Below, one piece after another: positions 1 to 5,434 of a stretch of 8,193 bases of DNA. Source of the DNA: Actinomycetes bacterium (GTDB lineage: Bacteria > Actinomycetota > Acidimicrobiia > Acidimicrobiales > Acidimicrobiaceae); the NCBI GenBank assembly GCA_021823045.1, contig JAKAPB010000057.1, positions 1 to 8,193 on the forward strand, read 5' to 3'. Every line of letters begins with the position of its first letter. The first letter of the stretch is position 1. Under the pieces are notes generated by a model that saw only the letters and a list, made by a program, of their open reading frames with translations, made no database searches and was not told the DNA's origin. A program made the position numbers and the translations under genes.

Positions 1-64
1 ATCTAAAAGCTCCGCATATAAGGGAATGATAAGCCTGTTCGTAGAAATGGCAAAGTCCAAAACC

Positions 65-85
65 AAAAAGGGGCCAAAAGACCCT
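65..85 (-). terminator. possible Rho-independent terminator for the GH3 gene
   Basis: Read on the minus strand, AGGG-t-C pairs with G-c-CCCT around a short TTTTG loop (plus-strand 69-85). The run TTTTT follows, then GG and TTTT. It lies about 150 nt past the stop of the GH3 gene, and no other gene is visible between them. The stem is short and has one mismatch, so this is only a modest call. Confidence 0.3.
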
Positions 86-170
86 AGAGATTTGTGACTA
101 TTCAAAACTAGATATCGAATCCACGCAAACATATTCTGACGCGATTTACTCAGAAATGTACGGGCCTGAA

Positions 171-221
171 TTCCCTTACCAAAGGGCAATACTACCTAAT
201 AATCCAGGAGCAGTAAGGGAA
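171..221. repeat. 9-bp inverted repeat downstream of the GH3 gene
   Basis: TTCCCTTAC (171-179) is perfectly complementary to GTAAGGGAA (213-221), with 33 nt between the arms. The left arm can alternatively fold locally (CCCTT 173-177 with AAGGG 182-186, loop ACCA). The repeat sits 14 nt after the minus-strand stop codon, so it could form a 3'-end stem in the GH3 mRNA. No U-tract follows on either strand, so it is not called a terminator. Confidence 0.4.
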
Positions 222-235
222 ATGTCGGTTGTCGA

Positions 236-1411
236 CTAGTTAGCACAGAGATCGATCTTCCTGGCCTTGAGGATCCTTTCGACTGAGGATATCAGCCTGG
301 TACGGCTCAACACTCCAGAAGACACAGCCTGATTCAAGGCCGCGACGCTGGCCTTGAAGGTCGTGAACGGGTTTAACGTATTGTACATAACCATGTCCGC
401 CCCAGCTTCGATCGCCCTCACCGTCGCTTGCGGCACCGTCAATCCAATTTGTTGGATCGCTCCGGCTGATAGAGAATCAGTAATCACTAGCCCGTTAAAA
501 CCTAAGCTGTTGCGCAGGTAGTTGATGGCGGCAGTTGACAGGCTCGCTGGCTGGGTTGTCAAACCCGGGACCGTGGCATTGGAGACCATGACCACCGGGA
601 GATTAGCCTCGATAGCAGCCTCGAAGGGAATAAGGCCGGTCGTCTTCAACTCACTAAAGGGCAAAGTCGAAGCCGGAGCAACGTCTGTATTGCCGCTGGC
701 CCCGCCTAGACCCGGAAAGTGCTTCACCACCGGGATGACCCCGGCTTCTTCGAGCCCATTAGCGAAAGCAACCCCATCAGCTGCAGCTACACTCGGGATC
801 GCCGAGAAGCTCCTTGTGCCGTCGGGGTTAGTCGCAGATGGACCTGGTCTGCCGTCCACGTCTAGTACCGGCGCTAGGTCCATAGTGACCCCAACTGCCA
901 GGAGCTTCGTCCCGTAGCTAAAGGCGAGCGACTGGATCTGGCTCGGGGTCAGAGTAGCGCCCATGGTCCGTGCCGACGGCATTGCACCCAGTAGACCAGC
1001 AAGTCTCTGCACGGCCCCTCCCTCCTCATCAGACATGATTAGCGGGGGCACACCGAGGGGGTTGGCCGTGTCGAGAGATGCAAGTTGTCCCCTAAGCGCA
1101 GAGGTTGCCTGCGAACCAAAAAGGATCACTCCGCCCGCGCCGCTGCTCACCTCGGGTGTCGCTAGCAGTGGATCAGCATCATTCACCGGAACGATAATTA
1201 AGCTCGCGGAAAGCGCACTGGTTGGCCATCCTGCCAATATCTTTGTATTCGAACACGCAATAGCGGTCGTCGATGGACTCTCAGTGGTAGTGACAATGGC
1301 GGTCGTCGGCACGGCGGGAGCCGCTGCGAAGCTGCATCCACCGAGTAGAAGTGCACCTAAAGCAAGTCCGGCCAACCGTGGGCGCTTAGTAAGCCTAGAG
1401 ATACCCAACAA
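236..1411 (-). CDS. lipoprotein glycoside hydrolase family 3 protein (NagZ/beta-N-acetylhexosaminidase-like)
   Basis: This 391-aa protein is probably an exported, lipid-anchored GH3 enzyme acting on N-acetylglucosamine-containing wall fragments or related beta-glycosides. Residues 1-25 are a lipoprotein signal: basic n-region, hydrophobic core at 13-23, lipobox LGGC with Cys26. A Thr/Ser/Ala/Pro-rich linker follows (27-50). The GH3 (beta/alpha)8 domain shows SDEEGG (127-132), MDLAPVLDVD (177-186), KHFPGLG (230-236) and ITDSL (310-314), where Asp312 is the expected nucleophile. In classical NagZ the KHFPGHG loop carries an Asp-x-His general acid/base pair. Here it reads GNTDVA (240-245), so the Asp is present but the His is Ala245. 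Mature cysteines are only Cys53 and Cys389, a possible terminal disulfide. The start is TTG at 1411, with GAGGG six nt upstream; no in-frame ATG or GTG occurs before the upstream stop. It lies 140 nt downstream of the permease gene on the same strand. The GH3 assignment is firm; the substrate is inferred. Confidence 0.9.
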   Translation of the reverse strand: MLGISRLTKRPRLAGLALGALLLGGCSFAAAPAVPTTAIVTTTESPSTTAIACSNTKILAGWPTSALSASLIIVPVNDADPLLATPEVSSGAGGVILFGSQATSALRGQLASLDTANPLGVPPLIMSDEEGGAVQRLAGLLGAMPSARTMGATLTPSQIQSLAFSYGTKLLAVGVTMDLAPVLDVDGRPGPSATNPDGTRSFSAIPSVAAADGVAFANGLEEAGVIPVVKHFPGLGGASGNTDVAPASTLPFSELKTTGLIPFEAAIEANLPVVMVSNATVPGLTTQPASLSTAAINYLRNSLGFNGLVITDSLSAGAIQQIGLTVPQATVRAIEAGADMVMYNTLNPFTTFKASVAALNQAVSSGVLSRTRLISSVERILKARKIDLCAN

Positions 1412-1417
1412 TCCTTT

Positions 1418-1422
1418 CCCTC
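1418..1422 (-). promoter_or_regulatory. Shine-Dalgarno site fixing a TTG start
   Basis: On the minus strand GAGGG is followed by AAAGGA (6 nt) and then TTG TTG. The nearby ATG at 1428 is out of frame, so the site supports the first TTG (1411) as the start of the GH3 lipoprotein. It places the lipobox at the expected distance from the N-terminus. Confidence 0.6.
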
Positions 1423-1551
1423 TACCATCCGGACCAGTGATCTCCCCGCCATATCAAGGTGTGGATCTACCGACCTATCCGCACTGCATTGTGAGTCGAA
1501 TACGCCTCAGGCAAAGAGGTCTAAAATGAGCTCACCGCTCTGTGCACCAGG

Positions 1552-2994
1552 CTACGATCCTAAGCCTTGTCCATGAGTTGGCGCGCCACCTATGGAGGCT
1601 TCCTTACTCACCTCTTTCCTAGCAAGGAGGAAATAGGCAATTCCGGCGACGATTATTCCGGTAAAGACCGAGAAGTCCGCTCCGTTCGTTGCGTTGGAGA
1701 TTGGACTTACATAGTGCGGATAGGCGTCGAGAGCCAGGAGGGACGCAACCATCCCGAGAACCTGGGCGATTATCGCCTGCCAGTGGACACCATTGTTGCG
1801 ATAGTAGATCCCACCCTTGGTTTTTTGAAGGTCCTCTTCGACGTACTTTTTCTTCCTAAGTACCCAGTCGATAAGGTAGATCGCAGTCCATGGAGCTACC
1901 CAGACGACTATGAAGAGCACGAACTCATTCAGCAGGGAATTGAACGAGTTTGAGAAGATAGCATACGATGTCAAAAGGCCACAAATTATCGTATCGAAAA
2001 AGACCGCCTGCAATCTAGTAAGCCTGAGTCCAAGTGCCTGAAGGGTTACGCCCGAGGAGTATAGGTCGAGACTGTTGATAGCGAAGAGTTGCACAATCGC
2101 CACCAGCAGATATGGCCACAGAAACCAAGCCGAAAAGGCACTGGCCATCCCAGTGATTGAGCCAGAATTACTACCCAGAAACGTGGCTACCGCTGCACCC
2201 AGTCCCATAAGCAACACAGAGGGGATGAAGGTGCCCAGAAATACCCACCCAACGATCGCCTTAGGCGAGGAAGCCTTTGGGAGGTATCGAGAATAGTCAT
2301 TTCCGTTTTCGGTCCAACCAAGACCACTGGTCGTAATGATGAACGCAAGACCTTCAAGCATCGTCTGCCAGTTGGCCCCATGGTGCACCGAATGAACGTT
2401 GACCTTAGACAAGCTGAGAGCGGCGAAGATTACGAAGAGAATCACGAATGGCACGAGCAGCACCCGCAAGGTCTTCAGGATTACCTCGTGCCCGAATAGC
2501 GGCAAGATCAGTTGGACTACCGAAGCCCCTACGATCAGGGAAATCTTCAAAGCAATTCCAGCGTGTACACCAGAATTCGAAGCCAACGCGAGGCCAGCTA
2601 TCACGATCAACGCTATGCCTTCGGTCTCAAATCCAACTTGGGTCAACCAGTTGAAAACCGCCAGCAGCTTCGATCCCTTTGGACCATAGGAGGCCCGGTT
2701 GATAGTGAAGGTAGTAGTGCCAGCCAATGGCCCCTGAAGGCTTGTCAACCCCAGTAATACCCACGAGAGATTTCCAACCAGGATGATGAATATCGCCTGA
2801 GCAAACGAAAGACCAAAGCTCATCAAAACTGCCCCATAGACCAGATATTCGACATTGAATATCGCTCCGGCCCACATCCAAAAGAGGTTGACTGGTCGTG
2901 CCCACCTCTCATTGGCTGGCACGTAGTCTATGCCACGCCTCTCGATGCCCAAGGGACCGGCTTCAGCGACCGGTATCTCAAGTACTTCTTTCAC
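1552..2994 (-). CDS. NCS1-family nucleobase:cation symporter (purine/cytosine permease-like)
   Basis: A 480-aa integral membrane protein of the Transp_cyt_pur (NCS1) family, which imports nucleobases, hydantoins or thiamine-type precursors with H+ or Na+. The N-terminus IERRGIDYVPANER (17-30) is the usual cytoplasmic NCS1 lead-in. About twelve hydrophobic segments can be drawn, roughly at 36-60, 62-85, 110-137, 147-167, 173-195, 211-228, 246-272, 284-307, 329-349, 355-378, 403-423 and 441-457. Family signatures include the SLQGPLAGTTTFTINRASYG stretch (85-104) and GLGWTENGNDYSRYLP (224-239), which resembles the substrate-site helix region of fungal and bacterial purine-cytosine permeases. Length is typical. 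A basic/acidic loop at 379-402 separates the last two helices from the core. The start is GTG, with AGGAGG nine nt upstream. No deaminase or thiamine gene lies beside it, so the substrate cannot be read from context. Confidence 0.92.
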   Translation of the reverse strand: MKEVLEIPVAEAGPLGIERRGIDYVPANERWARPVNLFWMWAGAIFNVEYLVYGAVLMSFGLSFAQAIFIILVGNLSWVLLGLTSLQGPLAGTTTFTINRASYGPKGSKLLAVFNWLTQVGFETEGIALIVIAGLALASNSGVHAGIALKISLIVGASVVQLILPLFGHEVILKTLRVLLVPFVILFVIFAALSLSKVNVHSVHHGANWQTMLEGLAFIITTSGLGWTENGNDYSRYLPKASSPKAIVGWVFLGTFIPSVLLMGLGAAVATFLGSNSGSITGMASAFSAWFLWPYLLVAIVQLFAINSLDLYSSGVTLQALGLRLTRLQAVFFDTIICGLLTSYAIFSNSFNSLLNEFVLFIVVWVAPWTAIYLIDWVLRKKKYVEEDLQKTKGGIYYRNNGVHWQAIIAQVLGMVASLLALDAYPHYVSPISNATNGADFSVFTGIIVAGIAYFLLARKEVSKEASIGGAPTHGQGLGS

Positions 2995-3003
2995 CCTCAG
3001 CTG

Positions 3004-3009
3004 CCTCCT
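3004..3009 (-). promoter_or_regulatory. strong Shine-Dalgarno site for the NCS1 permease
   Basis: The minus strand reads AGGAGG, then nine nt, then the GTG at 2994. This is the best ribosome binding site in the window and supports the GTG start, which puts the conserved N-terminal motif at residue 17. Confidence 0.75.
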
Positions 3010-3029
3010 ACCCGCTCAACCAACCCATC

Positions 3030-3050
3030 CCGCAGCCTTGTGGCAAGCGG
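3030..3050 (-). promoter_or_regulatory. leader hairpin upstream of the permease
   Basis: CCGC-a-GCC-ttgt-GGC-aa-GCGG forms a 7-bp, GC-rich stem with a small asymmetric internal loop and a tetraloop. In the minus-strand transcript it ends about 20 nt before the Shine-Dalgarno site. The position allows a role in mRNA stability or translation control. No conserved thiamine pyrophosphate, purine, preQ1 or guanidine riboswitch core was recognised around it. Confidence 0.35.
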
Positions 3051-3138
3051 TACCCTAAATCTAATCTTTATCGTTAATCCAGATCGAAGACCTGTCACAA
3101 TACGGCTAACCACAATGCTGGTTCAATGCTACAAACTC

Positions 3139-3229
3139 AGACGCCGAAAATAATGCTTGGAATTCAACATTCTCGGCTGTTAACATTTCGCAATATCAGC
3201 TGTTCCTGCTGGTCGGTCGATCGGCGTCT
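3139..3229. repeat. 9-bp inverted repeat upstream of the permease
   Basis: AGACGCCGA (3139-3147) is the exact reverse complement of TCGGCGTCT (3221-3229), with 73 nt between. It lies in the likely promoter/leader zone of the minus-strand permease. The arms are too far apart for a simple operator. They could close a large stem in a long leader RNA, or the match could be chance. Confidence 0.3.
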
Positions 3230-3526
3230 CAAACCGCCTTAGTGAGCCAGTATTGGTTCCAACCCGTTTCTATCTAAGCATGCTTCGGCTGTCTTTTCCC
3301 TGGTGAAACGAGCCCTCCGATCCGCCGCGCTAGACGTTGCTAGTTCGCCACCAATAGCGCTCTTTGTCCGCTCGCTAGTAGTCATTCTGAATTACAGCGC
3401 ATCCCGGCGAATCCAACCAGATCTGGTGTTGTCGACCGCAACCACGCCACGTTACCTAGTGAATCGACACTGCTCCCTAGTGAACTAGGCAGGTATCGAC
3501 TAGTTCGATCCCAGAGGCCCAACCAC

Positions 3527-3560
3527 CCGCCGGTGTCGAGCAGGTCGGCCGCCGGTGTCG
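3527..3560. repeat. 12-bp direct repeat
   Basis: CCGCCGGTGTCG occurs at 3527-3538 and again at 3549-3560, so the repeat period is 22 bp. It immediately precedes a TCGGC-CCAA-GCCGA tetraloop hairpin (3558-3571). A 22-bp period is about two helical turns, which could suit a tandem protein-binding site. Only two copies are present. Confidence 0.45.
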
Positions 3561-3585
3561 GCCCAAGCCGAATGGACGGGGAGAC

Positions 3586-3664
3586 CGTGGTCGGGACTTA
3601 GCCGATACCCAACCACGAGGTCCGACGTAAAGACACTGCTCTACTCCAGTGTCTCATCGGCTGA
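3586..3664. ncRNA. candidate structured RNA with pseudoknot potential
   Basis: Three pairings nest together. CGTGGTCGGG (3586-3595) pairs with CCCAACCACG (3608-3617) with one C-A mismatch. AGACACTG (3631-3638) pairs perfectly with CAGTGTCT (3647-3654) across an 8-nt loop. The loop of the first hairpin, TTAGCCGAT (3598-3606), is complementary to ATCGGCTGA (3656-3664) with one G-T wobble, directly after the second hairpin. That arrangement is an H-type pseudoknot enclosing a hairpin. A small GC-rich hairpin also precedes it (3558-3571). The strand is unknown because the pairing works on both. No known RNA family was recognised. It could be a riboswitch-like element, a small RNA, a transposon end structure or chance. 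Confidence 0.3.
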
Positions 3665-4007
3665 TCAGAAGAACTGCCTCGGGGCGCGGGTGGTATCGGT
3701 CACCGCCTAATCCACGACGCACCGGTACTTTGTTGATCTGGGGATTGGTAGGACTGGTCCATAATCGACGCTAAGTGACAGAGGTTGGTTGGACTCCTTT
3801 GCCGCGTGGCGCTGAGGAGACCAATCGTAACCAGGGTGCCTCTTGGCATCTCTTCGGAATCCTCTCGTAGTCTTTTAAGACCCATCATCGAGGGGTCCCA
3901 TTTATTTGGACTCACAAGTTTGCCTCAAGGAAAGCGACAACACAACCACACCGACACCAACATGAGATGATCAGCCTCAGGGACGCCCCACGCACCTCAC
4001 AAAATCA

Positions 4008-4343
4008 ATGAAGGAGTCGCTCAACACCGGTCGGCGTAAAGACAAGGAGCTCGGGCTTCCCAAGTTCAAGTCACGCCTAAAGGTAGTCGTATTGCCTCAC
4101 GGATCCTGTACGTAGTTAAATGGGGAAGAGGCGTCGGTTCTTCCTTTGGTCGTGCTTGGCCAAAGACGTTTTATCGATGCCCTTCCATTTGCCCAAATGT
4201 CAGGAACCGACTTCGATAAGGTCTATGCAAACCCCCGGAATACACAATCATCCGGCCCTAGAGGCGGAGACATAAGACACCGGCAGGTCTATGGGGTCTT
4301 TGCCATGGCCCCAGCCCCTAAGAGAACCCGCTTCAGAGATTGA
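4008..4343 (+). pseudogene. TnpB (IS200/IS605/IS607-type OrfB) relic, internally deleted
   Basis: Two pieces in one reading frame resemble separate parts of the transposon-encoded RNA-guided nuclease TnpB. The first (4011-4076) contains GRRKDKELGLPKFKSR, matching the N-terminal-half motif usually written G-(K/R)-R-K-G-x-x-x-G-x-P-x-F-K-S-(R/K). An in-frame TAG follows at 4113-4115. The second (4146-4340) reads RRFIDALPFAQMSG, then KVYANPRNTQSSGPRGGDI, then VFAMAPAPKRTRFRD, then TGA. This follows the TnpB C-terminus: K-V-x-P-x-x-T-S-x-x-C-x-x-C-G, then F-x-C-x-x-C-G, then the RuvC-III Arg-Asp. All four zinc-ribbon cysteines are gone. The first pair is Gly (GGC at 4254-4256 and 4263-4265), one base from TGC. 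The central RuvC I/II region (some 200 residues) is missing. The relic cannot encode an active nuclease. The match is from memory of the family, without an alignment. Confidence 0.6.
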
Positions 4344-4347
4344 AGCA

Positions 4348-4367
4348 TGAGTGATCAGTATCACTTA
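4348..4367. repeat. perfect hairpin just after the TnpB relic
   Basis: TGAGTGAT (4348-4355) pairs with ATCACTTA (4360-4367) over all eight positions, counting one G-T wobble, around a CAGT tetraloop. It starts 4 nt after the stop of the TnpB-like frame. IS200/IS605 elements carry small subterminal hairpins at their ends, so this could be a surviving right-end hairpin. There is no U-tract, so a terminator is less likely. Confidence 0.4.
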
Positions 4368-4412
4368 GTTGGTTGGAAGGGTTGCCTTTGGTTCGTCACG
4401 GCGATAGTCTCC

Positions 4413-4508
4413 AAGTGGAAAACCCAACAAGGGATTGGACCACTTTCCATCGTTTTATGCAGTAGTGGTATATAAATTATCAGCCAAAAGGTCGAAATGG
4501 CAATTTCG
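4413..4508. repeat. two further stem-loops in the AT-rich tract
   Basis: AAGTGG (4413-4418) pairs with CCACTT (4440-4445), enclosing a smaller CCC-aacaa-GGG hairpin. CGAAAT (4493-4498) pairs with ATTTCG (4503-4508) around GGCA. Both are short and may be chance, but they belong to a cluster of palindromes between the TnpB relic and the oxidoreductase operon. Confidence 0.3.
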
Positions 4509-4630
4509 CCCCGTTGCTGATTGGTGGCAAGATTGGAGACTGTGGAAAAGGTAGATAATCCGTTTTGCGAAAAGCCAGTGGCGCAGGTAGGGGCCCCCTT
4601 CGAAAACTGCAGATATGAACGGCGGCTATT

Positions 4631-4655
4631 AATTGCGTATACATGTATAACAATT
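4631..4655. promoter_or_regulatory. 25-bp near-palindrome, candidate operator
   Basis: The perfect 12-bp palindrome TATACATGTATA (4638-4649) is flanked by AATTG (4631-4635) and its complement CAATT (4651-4655). The only asymmetry is one extra base on the left side. It lies about 145 nt before the first gene of the oxidoreductase operon in AT-rich DNA, a good place for a repressor or activator site. Its length does not fit the 18-bp Rex consensus. The cognate regulator is unknown. Confidence 0.4.
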
Positions 4656-4705
4656 GAGTTTGGCAATTCGTGAACTACGAACAATTATTATCTAATGGAA
4701 AGGGC

Positions 4706-4718
4706 GATAACTTTTATC
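4706..4718. promoter_or_regulatory. small palindrome GATAA-CTT-TTATC upstream of the operon
   Basis: Two exact 5-bp half-sites are separated by 3 bp, about 80 nt before the gamma-subunit ATG. Closer to the start codon, TGGGCT (4745-4750) can pair with AGCCCA (4764-4769), suggesting a small hairpin in the leader. No strong -35/-10 pair could be placed, so the assignment as a regulatory site rests on position and symmetry only. Confidence 0.25.
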
Positions 4719-4798
4719 CTAATTGGACGCTCAAAGGGCAACACTGGGCTAGGTAGTCAGCTGAGCCCATGTCAAAACTAGACTAACGGAAGACGGGG

Positions 4799-5395
4799 AT
4801 GTTTCAAATACGTATTCATGGTAGGGGCGGCCAAGGTGTAGTTACCGCGGCCGAGATGCTCTCTGTCGCTGCATTTTATGAAAATAAGTACGCCCAGGCC
4901 TTCCCGAGCTTTGGTTCAGAGCGGATGGGGGCTCCTGTCGTCGCTTTCTGTCGGGTAGACGACAAGGAGATACGAAGCAGGGAACCGATCGCCGACCCAG
5001 ATGCACTGATCATTCAGGATCCGACCCTTCTCCATCAAGTTGACCTCTTCAGCGGCGTGACCCCGGATGCTTTCATCCTCATCAATACTTCACGAAGCTT
5101 TGCCGAGCTCGGTCTAGGTGAATACGCTTCTCAGTTTAGAGTCGAACGACTATTGACGGTTCCAGCGACAGATTTAGCCTTAGCGGCGTTCGGAAGACCG
5201 GTTCCCAATGCTGCTTTACTCGGTGCTTTTGCAGCTATAACGATGAGAGTCTCACTGAAATCGGTAGAGGCTGCAATCAGGCATCGATTCTCTGGATCAA
5301 TTGCCGACGGCAACGTTTTAGCAGCGAGCCAAGCCTTTGAATTCGTAGAAAAAGAGCTTGCCGCAATTAACTCTTCACTCGCTGCGCCCAACTAA
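4799..5395 (+). CDS. porG: 2-oxoacid (pyruvate):ferredoxin oxidoreductase, gamma subunit
   Basis: A 198-aa cytoplasmic subunit of the thiamine-diphosphate, CoA-dependent 2-oxoacid:ferredoxin oxidoreductase. In this family the gamma domain (POR, PF01558) contributes to CoA binding and complex assembly. The sequence opens with IRIHGRGGQGVV (4-15), the glycine-rich family signature, and has FGSERMGAPV (38-47), the second hallmark. NAALLGAFAA (137-146) matches the conserved C-terminal helix region. Length is typical of a separate gamma subunit. The ATG has GGAAG six nt upstream and sits just before the HGRGGQG motif, so the start is secure. It is the first gene of the operon; the alpha gene starts 39 nt after its stop. 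Palindromes at 4631-4655 and 4706-4718 are upstream. Pyruvate is the most likely substrate, but 2-oxoisovalerate or another 2-oxoacid cannot be excluded. Confidence 0.92.
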   Translation: MFQIRIHGRGGQGVVTAAEMLSVAAFYENKYAQAFPSFGSERMGAPVVAFCRVDDKEIRSREPIADPDALIIQDPTLLHQVDLFSGVTPDAFILINTSRSFAELGLGEYASQFRVERLLTVPATDLALAAFGRPVPNAALLGAFAAITMRVSLKSVEAAIRHRFSGSIADGNVLAASQAFEFVEKELAAINSSLAAPN

Positions 5396-5434
5396 CTATC
5401 CAACTGCCGAAACTGAGAAACGAAGGAATTTGAA

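Larger units (their letters stand above)
2995..4798. other. 1.8-kb gap without an intact gene
   Basis: This region separates the minus-strand permease from the plus-strand oxidoreductase operon, so promoters for both should lie in it. Open frames here are short, often overlap on both strands and lack recognisable domains, except for the TnpB relic at 4008-4343. The left part (2995-3300) is the permease leader. The middle (3500-3710) is GC-rich and rich in inverted repeats. The right part (4345-4720) is visibly AT-richer and contains several small palindromes. No convincing -35/-10 pair, tRNA or rRNA was seen. Confidence 0.7.

Noticed and set aside
522..917. 131-codon plus-strand frame opposite the GH3 gene
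   Set aside because: Antisense shadow of the GH3 catalytic domain with no independent support.
963..1529. 188-codon plus-strand frame opposite the GH3 gene
   Set aside because: It overlaps the strongly supported GH3 lipoprotein, has no recognisable domain and its composition mirrors the opposite strand.
1567..1953. 128-codon plus-strand frame opposite the permease
   Set aside because: Antisense to conserved membrane helices of the NCS1 protein; no domain.
3303..3488. 61-codon plus-strand frame with GTG start
   Set aside because: No ribosome binding site (pyrimidine-rich upstream) and no recognisable protein features.
232..3505. TCGACTAGTT present both at 232-241 and 3496-3505
   Set aside because: A 10-bp match between distant sites is expected by chance many times in 8 kb, and no further similarity extends from it.
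3496..3515. tRNA T-arm-like sequence (GTTCGATCCC)
   Set aside because: The flanking bases do not form the 5-bp T-stem, and no acceptor, D or anticodon arm can be built around it.
3700..3915. 71-codon minus-strand frame with GTG start
   Set aside because: There is a GAGG seven nt upstream, so it is not impossible. The product has no family resemblance and a comparable open frame lies on the opposite strand (3785-3970).
4361..4684. 107-codon minus-strand frame in the AT-rich tract
   Set aside because: It begins at TTG with no Shine-Dalgarno site, lacks any recognisable motif and runs through several palindromes.
4723..4784. sigma70-like promoter for the por operon (TTGGAC at 4723, TAGACT at 4779)
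   Set aside because: The two boxes are not at an acceptable spacing and neither pairs with a good partner element.
4690..4798. thiamine pyrophosphate riboswitch before the TPP-dependent operon
   Set aside because: The conserved CTGAGA and the downstream TPP-box core are absent; only a weak 6-bp hairpin is present.
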